From Rhizobium etli 8C-3 (GTDB taxonomy: Bacteria > Pseudomonadota > Alphaproteobacteria > Rhizobiales > Rhizobiaceae): a stretch of 64,000 nucleotides of DNA. Below are positions 53,281 to 62,583 of this stretch, one piece after another. The stretch lies in NCBI RefSeq assembly GCF_001908375.1, contig NZ_CP017242.1:62001-126000 (forward strand). The letters are read 5' to 3'. The number at the start of each line of letters is the position of its first letter. Positions within the stretch are counted from its first letter, which is position 1. A model generated the notes under the pieces. The model saw only the letters and a list, made by a program, of their open reading frames with translations, did not search any database and was not told the origin of the DNA. Both the position numbers and the translations under genes were made by a program.

Positions 53281-54054
53281 ATGACCGTTCCATTCCTGCG
53301 CGCAACCGGGATCACGAAACGCTTCGGCGCGCTCACCGCGTTGAAGGATGTCGATCTCCAGATCAACGGCGGTGAAGTTCTGGCTTTGCTCGGCGACAAC
53401 GGTGCCGGCAAGTCTACCTTCATCAAGATCCTCGCCGGCGCGCATCCCCAGAGCGACGGCGAACTGCTGGTCGAGGGCCAGTCCGTCCAGTTCTCCTCGC
53501 CCAAGGATGCGGCCAGCTCTGGCATCGCGACGATCTTCCAGGAACTTGCCCTGTCGGAGAACCTGTCGATCTCGGAGAACGTGTTTCTTGGGCGTGAGCT
53601 CAAGCGTTCGGTGCTCGGCATCCCCTTCCTGCGCCGCAAGGCGATGCGGGATAAGGTGGATGGCCTGCTGCACGAACTGGACGCCCATATTTCCGACCCG
53701 GAAGCGCCTGTCGGCAGTCTTTCGGGCGGCCAGCGCCAGGCGGTCGCGATCTGCCGGGCGCTCAATCTTAATGCCAGGCTCGTCATCATGGACGAACCGA
53801 CGGCCGCACTTGCCGTCGCCGAAACGCGAAAGGTGCTGCAGCTCACCCGCCGGCTGGCTGAACGCGGCTGCGCGGTCGTGCTGATCAGCCACAACATTGC
53901 TGATGTCTTCGAGGTCGCCGACCGGATGGTCGTCTTCCGCCGCGGCCGAAAGGTCGCCGAGCGGCGGAAGGAAGAGACCAATCCCGAAGAGATTGTTTCC
54001 CTCATCACAGGCGCCCATCCCGACGTGCGGGCGCTTGAACAAAACAATCAATAA
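53281..54054 (+). CDS. Sugar ABC transporter ATPase (CUT2 type, single domain)
   Basis: ATG 53281 gives 257 residues; the frame upstream to 53008 belongs to the previous gene in another frame. It has Walker A GDNGAGKSTFIK near residue 38, the signature LSGGQRQAV near 145, Walker B VIMDEPTAAL near 168 and the H-loop SHNI near 202. Single-domain ATPases of this size serve CUT2-type sugar importers (FrcA-like). The gene lies between the GATase-like gene and the SBP gene. Confidence 0.93.
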   Translation: MTVPFLRATGITKRFGALTALKDVDLQINGGEVLALLGDNGAGKSTFIKILAGAHPQSDGELLVEGQSVQFSSPKDAASSGIATIFQELALSENLSISENVFLGRELKRSVLGIPFLRRKAMRDKVDGLLHELDAHISDPEAPVGSLSGGQRQAVAICRALNLNARLVIMDEPTAALAVAETRKVLQLTRRLAERGCAVVLISHNIADVFEVADRMVVFRRGRKVAERRKEETNPEEIVSLITGAHPDVRALEQNNQ

Positions 54055-54084
54055 AGCGCGTCACTTGCTCCAGAGAGGTTCCCT

Positions 54085-55071
54085 ATGTTTACGAAATTCA
54101 AGACAGTTCTCGCCGTATCAGCATTGACACTCGCCGTCGGCACCGCTGCCTTTGCGCAGGACAAGCCGAAGGTCGCCTTTGTGCCGCAGCTGATCGGCAT
54201 TCCCTACTTCAACGCCATGGAGGCCGGCGGCAAGCGCGCGGCCGAAGAACTCGGCGTCGACTTCATCTATTCCGGCCCGGTTGATACCAACCCGGTCGAC
54301 CAGCTGCAGATCGTCCAGAATCTGATCGACCAAGGCGTCAACGCCGTCTCCGTAAGCGTGCTCGATGCTTCCGCGATCGCCCCGGTGGTCGAGGCTGCCA
54401 AGGCCAAGGGCGTGAAGCTCTTTACCAGCGACAGCGACGCTCCGGACAGCGGCCGCGCCGTCTACGTCGCCCAGGCGACAGACGAAGGCCTCGGCACTAA
54501 GATTATCGACGAACTGGTCATGCGCGTCGGCGAAGATGCCAAGATCGGTATCGTCTCGGGCGAGGCGACGGCCTCCAACCTCAATGCGTGGATCGGCTTC
54601 ATGCAGAAGCAGGCGAAGGAGAAGTATCCGAAGATGACGCTTCTCGAGCCGCAATATGCCGGCGGCACGGCCCAGCGCGCAGCGCAGATCGCTGGCGACC
54701 TGATGACCGCCAATCCCGATATCAAGGGTATCATCGCGGTTGCTTCCTCGACATGCCCGGGTGTCGCCCAGGCCATCGAGACGGCCGGCAAGATCGGCAC
54801 GGTCGTCGGCACCGGTTATTGCAGCCCGAACACCGCGCGTTCCTACATCAAGAGCGGCTCCTTCGGCTTCTCGGTCCTCTGGGATCCGGCACAGCTCGGC
54901 TACCTGACGGTCTGGGCGGGCAAGCAGCTGATCGACGGCAAGCCATTCGCGGCTGAAAACTCGGTGCCAGGCTTTACCTCGCCGGTCACCTACAATGCCG
55001 ACAGTGGCATCCTACTGCTCGGTCCTCCGGCCGTCTTTACCGCCGACAATGTCGACAAGTTCGACTTCTAA
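54085..55071 (+). CDS. Periplasmic sugar-type binding protein (LsrB/RhaS-like)
   Basis: The 328-residue product has a Sec signal (LAVSALTLAVGTAAFAQ) and a mature part of the LsrB/RhaS group: VAFVPQLIGIPYFNAMEAGG near residue 31, TSDSDAPDSGRAVYVAQATD near 115, and the C-terminal DSGILLLGPPAVF with NVDKFDF. LsrB from memory binds AI-2 through a Lys, Asp, Asp-Gln, Pro and Ala set. Here only the first Asp (SDSD) seems kept; the others read Gln, Ser-Asn, Val and Ser. AI-2 is therefore an unlikely ligand. The ligand is probably another small sugar-like compound. Confidence 0.9.
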   Translation: MFTKFKTVLAVSALTLAVGTAAFAQDKPKVAFVPQLIGIPYFNAMEAGGKRAAEELGVDFIYSGPVDTNPVDQLQIVQNLIDQGVNAVSVSVLDASAIAPVVEAAKAKGVKLFTSDSDAPDSGRAVYVAQATDEGLGTKIIDELVMRVGEDAKIGIVSGEATASNLNAWIGFMQKQAKEKYPKMTLLEPQYAGGTAQRAAQIAGDLMTANPDIKGIIAVASSTCPGVAQAIETAGKIGTVVGTGYCSPNTARSYIKSGSFGFSVLWDPAQLGYLTVWAGKQLIDGKPFAAENSVPGFTSPVTYNADSGILLLGPPAVFTADNVDKFDF

Positions 55072-55089
55072 GGCCGGGTAAAGTCTGTG

Positions 55090-56067
55090 ATGCGACAGTC
55101 AAGTCCACGTCTTCTCGCCATTGGCGGACGTGAATGGGCGCTGCTTGGCGCGGTCATTCTCGCCTCGATCGTCTTTTCTGTCGCGTCACCCTTTTTCGCG
55201 ACGACAGGCAATGCCGGGACAATCGTCCGCAACAGCACAGAGCTGATGCTGGCGGGTCTCGGCATGACCCTGCTGCTGGCGATGGGCAGTATCGACGTTT
55301 CGATCGGCATCCTCATGGGCCTTGCCGCCATCGTCGTCGCCCATGCCCTGCTGGCGTCGGTGGCGCCGGCGATTGCCCTATTGGTAGGCCCGGTGACGGG
55401 CGCGGCTCTCGGTTTCGTGACGGCGCTCGTCGTTGTCCTTGGTCGGGTGCCGGCCATCGTCGGCACGCTCGGCCTTCTCGGCGTCTATCGCATGGGTGTC
55501 TTCACACTTCTTGGCGGGCAATGGCTTTCGGGACTACCGGTCGGCCTGACCCAACTCCTGTCCAGCACCTTTCTGGGCATTCCGCTTTCGGTGTTCGTCA
55601 TCGGGCTTGCCTATCTCCTCGTCTGGCTCGCGCTTCGCCGCACGCCTTACGGACCGCATCTGCTTTCGATCGGCAATGCCGAAGAGAAAGCGCGCCTCTC
55701 CGGTGTGCCGGTAATCAAGGTCCGCATCGCCACCTTCGTTATCAGCGGCGCACTGACCGGACTTGCCGCGAGTTTCTATGTAGCGAATTACCGAAACGTC
55801 GAAATGGCAATCGGCAGCACGCTGGCGCTCGATGCGATCGCCGCCGTCGTGCTTGGTGGAACCAGCATCATGGGCGGACGCTGCAGCCTTCTCGGCACAG
55901 CGTTCGGCGTCATCCTGCTGCGCATCCTGCAGAACGGCCTGCTGTTGATGGGGGTGCCGTCGCTTTGGCAGCCGGTCGTGACCGGCGCACTGTTGATCAG
56001 CGTGCTCGCGCTCGAGCTGCCGGCCTCGCGCATGGGTGAATTCAAGGCAAGGTGGATGCAGCGATGA
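55090..56067 (+). CDS. Sugar ABC transporter permease (CUT2 type)
   Basis: ATG 55090 is used; GTG 55087 is one codon earlier. The 325-residue protein has about ten hydrophobic segments and the RbsC-type features LGMTLLLAMGSIDVSIGILM near residue 58 and VLGGTSIMGGRCSLLGTAFG near 258. The stop overlaps the second permease gene start. The two permeases together would form a heterodimer, as in RhaP/RhaQ or LsrC/LsrD. Confidence 0.92.
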   Translation: MRQSSPRLLAIGGREWALLGAVILASIVFSVASPFFATTGNAGTIVRNSTELMLAGLGMTLLLAMGSIDVSIGILMGLAAIVVAHALLASVAPAIALLVGPVTGAALGFVTALVVVLGRVPAIVGTLGLLGVYRMGVFTLLGGQWLSGLPVGLTQLLSSTFLGIPLSVFVIGLAYLLVWLALRRTPYGPHLLSIGNAEEKARLSGVPVIKVRIATFVISGALTGLAASFYVANYRNVEMAIGSTLALDAIAAVVLGGTSIMGGRCSLLGTAFGVILLRILQNGLLLMGVPSLWQPVVTGALLISVLALELPASRMGEFKARWMQR

Positions 56068-57020
56068 AAAACCTTCTGAAATGGTCGGGTTCCAGCCGCA
56101 TCCTTATCCTGCTCGCCGTGCTTTGGATTGCCGTCATCCTCCTTTTCGCAGCTCTGAGGCCAACGATGTTCAGCCCCTCGACGGTGACAACGGTCCTGCA
56201 GTTCTCGACCATCCTGGCACTTGTCTCGCTCGGTCAATGCCTCGTCATTCTGGCTGGTGGCGCCGGCATCGATCTTTCGGTCGGCGGCACCGTGTCGCTT
56301 TCGGTTATGCTGGCCATGCTCGCTGTCAAGGCCGGCATGCCGCCAGTACTGCTGCCGGTCGCCTGTGTCGTCGCCGGCTTGTTGCTCGGCCTCTTCAACG
56401 GCCTGCTTGTCACCCGGCTCACGATCCTGCCGCTGATCGCAACGCTCGGCACGCAGTTCGTCTATTCCGGGCTGGCCCTTGCCCTGACCGGCGGCGCGGC
56501 ACAATCGGGCGTGCCGACATGGCTGCTTCCCTGGGGCAGGGGAATGATCCTCTCGCTGCCGCTGCCATTCGTGACGCTGGTCGTGCCTGTCTTCGTCATG
56601 GCCGCTGTGCTGCTTCTCTACAGTGCCTGGGGCCGCTGGCTGTTTGCCATGGGCTTCAACGAGCGGTCAGCGCGCCTCGTCGGCATTCCCGTCGATCGCG
56701 CTCGGCTTCTCGTCTACGGCCTGAGCGGCACGCTCGCCGGATTGGCGGGGCTGGTGTCTCTCGCCTGGCTCGGCAGCGCCAGGCCTAATATCGGGCAGAA
56801 CCTTGAGCTCGAATCGCTGACGGCAGTGATGCTCGGCAGCGTCGCCATCACCGGCGGCGTAGGTGGAGTGGGTGGGGTCATCGCCGCCGTGATCCTGCTC
56901 GTCACGCTGAAGACCGGGCTCCTGCAGCTCAATGTCAACACCGTCTGGCAGGTCGGCATCGTCGGCGCTCTGCTCATCGCCGTCCTGCTCATCGAACGTC
57001 TTTCAAAACGCTGGAGTTAA
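56064..57020 (+). CDS. Sugar ABC transporter permease (CUT2 type, second subunit)
   Basis: ATG 56064 overlaps the preceding TGA (ATGA); the GTG at 56052 is less likely. The product has about 318 residues and the same layout as its neighbour: LGQCLVILAGGAGIDLSVGG near residue 58 and VMLGSVAITGGVGGVGGV near 260. It partners the previous permease. The next start lies two bases after its stop. Confidence 0.92.
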   Translation: MKNLLKWSGSSRILILLAVLWIAVILLFAALRPTMFSPSTVTTVLQFSTILALVSLGQCLVILAGGAGIDLSVGGTVSLSVMLAMLAVKAGMPPVLLPVACVVAGLLLGLFNGLLVTRLTILPLIATLGTQFVYSGLALALTGGAAQSGVPTWLLPWGRGMILSLPLPFVTLVVPVFVMAAVLLLYSAWGRWLFAMGFNERSARLVGIPVDRARLLVYGLSGTLAGLAGLVSLAWLGSARPNIGQNLELESLTAVMLGSVAITGGVGGVGGVIAAVILLVTLKTGLLQLNVNTVWQVGIVGALLIAVLLIERLSKRWS

Positions 57021-57022
57021 GC

Positions 57023-58339
57023 ATGTCATCCATAGAAGAACAGATTGCCGAACGCGTTGAGGCGGCACAAGAACGGATCGTCCAGACGCTGAGCGACCTC
57101 GTTGCCTTTCCGTCGATCGTCAAGTCGAACCCCAAGGAAGCCGGTCCCGGCGAGCGTGACTGCCAACTCTACCTGCAGAAGCGGCTGGAAGCTCTCGGCT
57201 TCACGACCGACCTCTGGGATCCGGACGGTCCGGCGCTCTATGCCAAATATCAAGGTCGCCCGGGCGCCAACAAGGGTCGCACCTTCGAAGGCCGCCCCAA
57301 TCTCGGCGGCACCCTGAAGGGCACCGGCGACGGCCGCTCGATCATGCTCACCGGTCATATCGATGTCGTGCCGCCGGGTGCTGCCGAGCACTGGACGACC
57401 GACCCGTTCGTGCCGGTGCTGAAGGATGGCTTCCTGCATGGCCGCGGCACCGTCGACATGAAGGGCGGCGTCGCTTGCATGTTGATGGCGGTTGAGATCC
57501 TGAAGGAAATGGGCGTCGCGCTGAAGGGCGATGTCGTCTTCACCACCGTGGTGGATGAGGAAATCGGCGGCATGGGCTCGCTTGCTATGGTCGATCGCGG
57601 GTTCAAGGCCGATGCCGGCATCATGACCGAACCGACCGCCAACCGCATCGCGCCACTCTGCCACGGTATCCTCTGGGGCAAGATCATCATCGACGGGATC
57701 GGCGGTCACGCCGAGCTGACGCCGAATTCCTGGTATACGAGCGGCCCGGTCGATGCGGTGCAGCTCTGCCGCCAGATGCTCGACGGTATCGACATCCTCA
57801 ACCGCCGCTGGATGTTCGACCCGAAAAAGAACCATCCGCTGATGGACCTGCCGAACCAGATTATCGTCACCCAGATGAGCGCCGGCGAACACCCCTCCTC
57901 GATGGCTGGCCGCGCCGAGATCATCATCGATGTGCAATACCTGCCGAGCGAAAAGGACGAGTTCGCTCTCGGTGGTCATGTAAAGCGCGAGATCGAGGAA
58001 CACGTCCGCAACGTCTGCCAGGCCGATCCCTATCTACGTGAGCATCCGGCCCGCGTGGAATGGATACTCGATGCCGATTGCGCCGAGATCGCGGCGGACA
58101 GTCCGTTCGTATCGATCTTCCAGCAGGCGGTGGAAACGGCCAACCTGTCACCGAAGCTCTCCGGCTTCGGCGCCCATAGCGATATCGGGCTGCCGACTGG
58201 CCTCGGCAACACGCCAACGGTAAATTTCGGTCCCGGCGATCCGGCGCAGGCACATCAGCCGAACGAACGCGTCTCCGCGCGCGACCTGATCGACTGCACC
58301 AAGGCGATCGCCCTTGCCGTGCAAAAGTGGTGCTCTTGA
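57023..58339 (+). CDS. M20-family metallohydrolase (ArgE/DapE type)
   Basis: The 438-residue protein has the M20 zinc set: LTGHIDVVPPG near residue 111 (His, Asp), GRGTVDMKGGVACMLM near 150 (bridging Asp), TVVDEEIGGMGS near 177 (catalytic Glu), EPT near 200 and a His in GAHSDIGLP near 388. The dimerisation lid is in the middle. Family members cleave N-acyl or peptide-like amide bonds. It ends the operon, so it probably hydrolyses the imported compound. No signal peptide, hence cytoplasmic. Confidence 0.92.
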   Translation: MSSIEEQIAERVEAAQERIVQTLSDLVAFPSIVKSNPKEAGPGERDCQLYLQKRLEALGFTTDLWDPDGPALYAKYQGRPGANKGRTFEGRPNLGGTLKGTGDGRSIMLTGHIDVVPPGAAEHWTTDPFVPVLKDGFLHGRGTVDMKGGVACMLMAVEILKEMGVALKGDVVFTTVVDEEIGGMGSLAMVDRGFKADAGIMTEPTANRIAPLCHGILWGKIIIDGIGGHAELTPNSWYTSGPVDAVQLCRQMLDGIDILNRRWMFDPKKNHPLMDLPNQIIVTQMSAGEHPSSMAGRAEIIIDVQYLPSEKDEFALGGHVKREIEEHVRNVCQADPYLREHPARVEWILDADCAEIAADSPFVSIFQQAVETANLSPKLSGFGAHSDIGLPTGLGNTPTVNFGPGDPAQAHQPNERVSARDLIDCTKAIALAVQKWCS

Positions 58340-58961
58340 GGTGGCAGTTCAGCAATTTGAAAATAGTTTTATGGTGGGCCGAGGATGCCCGCCGTTCGTT
58401 TCGTCGCTCAAAATAATCGAGAGGCGCACGGGTTCGGCTCCCATCAAGCCGGAAGCACCTGGCCGTTTCCGGCGCAACATGCCGATCCGATTCCGGTGTC
58501 GCATGGCAGTTAATTGTAAGAATGCGGTCTTTTCGGTCTTTTTGGCATTTCGAAACCGGTCCGTTTCCTTGTAGATTTGGAAACGAGGAGGCAGATCGGA
58601 TCGAAAGGACAATCGTGTGGTTCGCACCGGCAATGTCATTCTCGCGCACAGCAGGCACTCCTGTCATTGCGTCTTTTCATTTGATCGCGAGGGCGGACGT
58701 CTGAGAGGCGATCCGCTCTTCCTCAGGAAAGCCATGTCGACGAACGAGATTTGCTTGCATGACCGGGTTGACGGGTGGTCCCATCGTATCCGGTTGCTAT
58801 CGTGCAGTGCGCGCGGAGTTGCCGACTTTCACTGGGCCTAACGCCTTGTGGCCTGGGCTTCGTTTGGGAGACCGTCCCCAGTAGTAGTAGGCGTGAAACC
58901 GGGCATCGCGTGGACGCCTGTAGAAAATTCGACTGGTTACGTGCTTTCGCCCCTTCCGGCA
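58340..58961. other. Intergenic between convergent units, no gene seen
   Basis: The stretch separates the plus-strand sugar operon from the minus-strand ECF operon. Short frames exist (a 43-codon frame at 58385) but lack a ribosome site and family character. I see no clear hairpin with a T-run, so termination signals remain unplaced. Confidence 0.4.
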
Positions 58962-59603
58962 CTATAAAAAGGTGTTTGGCAGGGGAATCCAATCACCGAC
59001 TTCGTTCGTCGAAAACTGCGGAATGTGAGCCAGGCTGTGGACGAGGCTCGCATCCTCGCCCAGTTTCTCCTGCCAATCGCGTGCTTCCGTAAGGATCACT
59101 CCAACGCCGACCACGTCAGCCCCAGCGCTGCGCACCAGTTCAATGGAACCTTTGAGGCTCGACCCGGAAGCCACGACATCGTCGACGACGACAACGCGCG
59201 TGCCCGAGAGAAGAGGAATGGCCGCCCGGTCGAGGAGAAGCGTCTGCTCTCCTTTGGACGTGATCGATGAAATCTTTTCTACAAGCGCGTCGCCGAGGTG
59301 AATCTTGGGAGATTTTTGAAGGATTACATAGCGGTCGAGGCCGAGCGCCCGGGTAACTTCAATGGCAACCGGTATCCCCAGCGTCGCAGCGCCGACGACC
59401 ATTTCCGGGTTGAGCGGCAACAGCTTTTTTGCGAGTTCCTTACCGACGTGCTCGCCGAATCTCACGCCCAGGTCGATGACCATCATAAGGGAAATCGCGA
59501 AATCGGGCTTGATGGCGACAAGCGGCAGATCAACGTCGAATCCTGCCACATCGACCTTCCAGGAGGCGGCGACGCCCATGTTCTTGCGATCGTCAGAGAT
59601 CAT
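58962..59603 (-). CDS. Phosphoribosyltransferase linked to an ECF transporter
   Basis: The 213-residue product starts at ATG 59603 (AAGGA upstream) and has a type I PRTase fold. The PRPP loop is VVVVDDVVASGSSLKG near residue 137, with the acidic pair and the small-residue turn. PVAIEVTRALGLDRYVILQK lies in the first half, as in adenine/xanthine-type enzymes. It would join a base to PRPP to make a nucleotide. The gene overlaps the end of the EcfT gene by 11 bases, so uptake and phosphoribosylation are likely coupled. The base is not identified. Confidence 0.85.
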   Translation of the reverse strand: MISDDRKNMGVAASWKVDVAGFDVDLPLVAIKPDFAISLMMVIDLGVRFGEHVGKELAKKLLPLNPEMVVGAATLGIPVAIEVTRALGLDRYVILQKSPKIHLGDALVEKISSITSKGEQTLLLDRAAIPLLSGTRVVVVDDVVASGSSLKGSIELVRSAGADVVGVGVILTEARDWQEKLGEDASLVHSLAHIPQFSTNEVGDWIPLPNTFL

Positions 59604-60273
59604 TCGCTTTGTCCTTTATGTTCAGTTGGGATTCCACCATCAAGCCTACATGACGCCAGGTCGTTCGTTTCCTGCGCAGATCGAAGCCGTAGATGGAAAG
59701 CGAGACGGAGATCGCGTGCGCCATTCGGATCGCTTGGACAAGAAGCGGGACGCCGCGCGCAAGAGCAAACCGCAGCTTCGTGATGAAAGAGACGTCATCG
59801 ATTTCCATGCCCCGCGCGCGCTGAGCGTCCGCTATGCGTTCGAAATCCTCACGTAGCATGGGGATTATTCCAAATGTCAAAGACAACACCAGGGTTGCGA
59901 GTGGCGGAAGGCGAGCGGCGCTTGCCGCCGCAAGAATCGAGCCGGGCGAGCTTGTCTCCATCACAAAATAGAATGCAGCAGTGGTTGTCACCAAACGGGC
60001 TGCCATTCCGGCCGCGATCGGCAGCGCTTCTGCAATCGGCATTCCCTGAAGCAGGAGGTTCAGGATCCAGCTGGCGATGACCAGCAGCGTCAGCAAGGCT
60101 GCCCCCTTGAGATAGCCCCGCAATCCCGGAATGCGCGAGAGACAAAGAAAGCAGACGCTGAATAGTGCCAGTGGCACTGCGAACCGCCAGGCCGGCCAAA
60201 GCCAGGCTATCGTCATCACAACGAACGCCGCAGCAAGCTTTACGAAGAAATTCAGGTCGTGGAGCCTACTCAT
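59593..60273 (-). CDS. ECF transporter T component (EcfT)
   Basis: ATG 60273 overlaps the stop of the ATPase gene (ATGA), which decides it over the upstream in-frame start at 60312. The 226-residue protein has about five membrane segments and the EcfT coupling motif RIADAQRARGMEIDD near residue 148, where ARG contacts the ATPase. It links the S component to the ATPases. The stop is overlapped by the PRTase start. Confidence 0.88.
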   Translation of the reverse strand: MSRLHDLNFFVKLAAAFVVMTIAWLWPAWRFAVPLALFSVCFLCLSRIPGLRGYLKGAALLTLLVIASWILNLLLQGMPIAEALPIAAGMAARLVTTTAAFYFVMETSSPGSILAAASAARLPPLATLVLSLTFGIIPMLREDFERIADAQRARGMEIDDVSFITKLRFALARGVPLLVQAIRMAHAISVSLSIYGFDLRRKRTTWRHVGLMVESQLNIKDKANDL

Positions 60274-61802
60274 GCCGCTTCTCCGGTTGGCTGATTGTAA
60301 GGCGGACGCCACCCCAGCGCACGAAACGCGGGACTGCGCCAGACGTCGGTAGCTGGCCCATCGAAGGAAATCTTGCCTTCATCCAGTATCATCGCCCGGC
60401 CCGCGACATCGGCTACAAGCTCAAGATCATGCGAGATCAACATCACGGCGCGGCCGGCCTCCCGCATGGTCTCCAAAAATAAATCGAGCATCCTGCGTCC
60501 ATCCAGATCCCTTGCCAGCAAGGGTTCGTCCAAAATCGCCACCGGAGCGCCAGCCGCGTCTGCGCAGGCCAGACCGAGCAGCGCCTGCTGCCGCGCGGAT
60601 AGGGCAAAGGGGTTGGTTTTCGCCAAGGCGCCCAACCCATACTTTTCCAGCACCGCATCGGCTTTTGCCAAAACCTGATGATCCTTCGTGGTTGCGGTCG
60701 AAGCGGTTATCGCAAAGACTGCTTCTTCAAGCGCTGTCATGTTGAAAAGAATGCGGCGCATGTTCTGAGGCAGATGCGCCACCGAGCGGGCACGGCGCGC
60801 GGGGCTCCACCGATCTGCGTTCTCGCCCCTGATCGCGATACGACCACCCTCAATCCTGGCCAGTCCGAGTATCGCTTGGAAAAGTGTCGTCTTGCCCGCT
60901 CCGTTGCGCCCGATAAGCGCGAGAGTTTCGGCAGACCTAATTTCGAAACCAACGTTATTGAGCACCGGCCGACCATCTGGTCGGGAAAGGCGCGTCCTCA
61001 GACTGGACACTTCTAACAATTGGTCACCTGGCAATGGGAGCATTCGGTCCCGCCGCCGGCGGGCCGGCGGAAGCACTCCGGCATTCAACCAGAGCGCCTC
61101 CAAGGGCAAGACCTTTTCAGCGGGCGCAAGGTCGCCGAGCGTTCCACCGTTCAATAGTCCAATTGTCTCGTAGGCACCTTCCAGCGATGCAGGGTCCTGG
61201 TCAGCCACGAGCAGCGCTGAGACCTTCGCGTTCTGCAGCAGCTGAACCAGTCTTGTTCTGGCGGCGGGGTCGAGACCGGTCGTCGGTTCATCGAGAACAA
61301 GAATATCCGGGGCGGAGGACAACGCGGCGGCGATTGCCACCAGTCTCCGCTCGCCACCTGAGAGAGTAAGAACACGACGCCCACGCAAGTGTTCTATCTG
61401 CGTTTGCGTAATGACCTCGGCGAGGCGTTTTCGAACGGTGAACTGATCTACCCCGCGGTTCTCCAGCGGAAATGCTATCAGATCCTCGACGTTCAAATCC
61501 CAAAGCTGATCGTCAACATTCTGGATCACCATGCTCAAGGATGTGAACAGTTGGTCTCTGGTTAGATCTGATGTCGCGGTTCCCTTGATCGTGATCTCTC
61601 CAGAAAACAGAGGCACAGGAATAAGTCGCGGAATTAAGCCCGCAACCGCGTTGAGCAATGTTGATTTGCCGCTGCCGGCGGCCCCGCAGATCAAGGCTCG
61701 CTTGCTCGCAGCAATTTCGAAATTGACTTCGGCGATCACTGGACGCGATCCGCCGAAGCCTACGGTCAAATTCTCAACGGTCAACACGTCGGCAGCGTTC
61801 AA
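60270..61802 (-). CDS. ECF transporter double ATPase
   Basis: The product, about 510 residues, has two ABC ATPase domains. The first has GAAGSGKSTLLN near residue 37, LSGGERRLVAIAA near 148 and LDEPTTGLD. The second has GRNGAGKTTLFQ near 305 and a degenerate signature (LSARQQALLGLA near 410) with ILDEPLLARDL. The fused layout is like YkoD and other ECF modules. The start is uncertain: TTG 61802 follows the S-gene stop closely, while the frame is open to 61910 within the S gene. The second signature is unusual and may affect ATP hydrolysis. Confidence 0.85.
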   Translation of the reverse strand: MNAADVLTVENLTVGFGGSRPVIAEVNFEIAASKRALICGAAGSGKSTLLNAVAGLIPRLIPVPLFSGEITIKGTATSDLTRDQLFTSLSMVIQNVDDQLWDLNVEDLIAFPLENRGVDQFTVRKRLAEVITQTQIEHLRGRRVLTLSGGERRLVAIAAALSSAPDILVLDEPTTGLDPAARTRLVQLLQNAKVSALLVADQDPASLEGAYETIGLLNGGTLGDLAPAEKVLPLEALWLNAGVLPPARRRRDRMLPLPGDQLLEVSSLRTRLSRPDGRPVLNNVGFEIRSAETLALIGRNGAGKTTLFQAILGLARIEGGRIAIRGENADRWSPARRARSVAHLPQNMRRILFNMTALEEAVFAITASTATTKDHQVLAKADAVLEKYGLGALAKTNPFALSARQQALLGLACADAAGAPVAILDEPLLARDLDGRRMLDLFLETMREAGRAVMLISHDLELVADVAGRAMILDEGKISFDGPATDVWRSPAFRALGWRPPYNQPTGEAA

Positions 61803-61803
61803 A

Positions 61804-62376
61804 CTAGAAGCGAGTGAAACCGGAGGGATGGGCGCTCTTGAGTATTTTGAGTGCCGGAATGACAAGTAACGGCGTTCCAACGAGCATCGGCACGATATCA
61901 GAGAGGCCAAGATATCCGACAGCCCACCAGAAGGGGAATATGCCGAGATATGCCAGGCTTGCCGAAACCGCCAGCACCATGAGCAGGCCCACGATCAAGC
62001 ACGTTGCCGCAATTTTCATCAACGCCTTCCGATCAACTGCCGTCTTCGAGGGGTCGAACAAAAGGCCAGGAATGAGTCCCGTGAGCCCGACCATGATCCC
62101 ATCGACAATGAGAGAGTGAGCGGGAATGAAGGTTCCTGCCAACAGCGACCACACCACGGTTCCAAGATAACCGCAGATAAATCCGCTCCGCCAGCCAAGC
62201 AGAATGCCTACAAGGGGCGGAAGGAAGGCGAATATGCGCCATTGGATGACGCCCGGCACAAGCTGGATCGGGTTCGCATAGGCCCACAGCACGCCGGTCG
62301 CCGCCGCAGCTACGATGGAAAGCACCAGGGGAAACAGCGTGTTGCCTTCGCTACGAATCAAAGAGCGTTCTTGCAT
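61804..62376 (-). CDS. ECF transporter S component (substrate-binding membrane subunit)
   Basis: The 190-residue protein has about six hydrophobic segments (VLSIVAAAATGVLWAYA, WRIFAFLPPLVGILLGW and others), typical of ECF S components. It carries the ligand specificity, which cannot be read from sequence. The position directly upstream of a double ATPase, an EcfT and a PRTase gene suggests a nucleobase or related ring compound. No known riboswitch was recognised in the leader (62377-62583). Confidence 0.8.
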   Translation of the reverse strand: MQERSLIRSEGNTLFPLVLSIVAAAATGVLWAYANPIQLVPGVIQWRIFAFLPPLVGILLGWRSGFICGYLGTVVWSLLAGTFIPAHSLIVDGIMVGLTGLIPGLLFDPSKTAVDRKALMKIAATCLIVGLLMVLAVSASLAYLGIFPFWWAVGYLGLSDIVPMLVGTPLLVIPALKILKSAHPSGFTRF

Positions 62377-62583
62377 GGAAATCCCTCAAGGTTGTTGGTC
62401 ATGTAGAAACCAACAAGCAAAAGCCATGCCGAACGGGATCAACGGTGCAGCAGGAACAGATCATGACTAGTCAGTCCCGGTGCCGCGCTCGAACGGGCTC
62501 TAGCCGTTGGGCCGGCCGGCGTCTTGCACGCTCATTCTTTCTCGGGGTAAACGTCGTCCCAGCGCCGCCAAATGAGGAAATGG

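Noticed and set aside
54085..55071. Reading the binding protein as an AI-2 receptor
   Set aside because: The overall family fits LsrB, but most ligand-contact residues recalled for LsrB are replaced and no lsrK, lsrF or lsrG gene is present.
62377..62583. Riboswitch in the leader of the ECF operon
   Set aside because: I looked for purine, preQ1, TPP, cobalamin and guanidine motifs and recognised none. A covariance-model search (Rfam) would be decisive.
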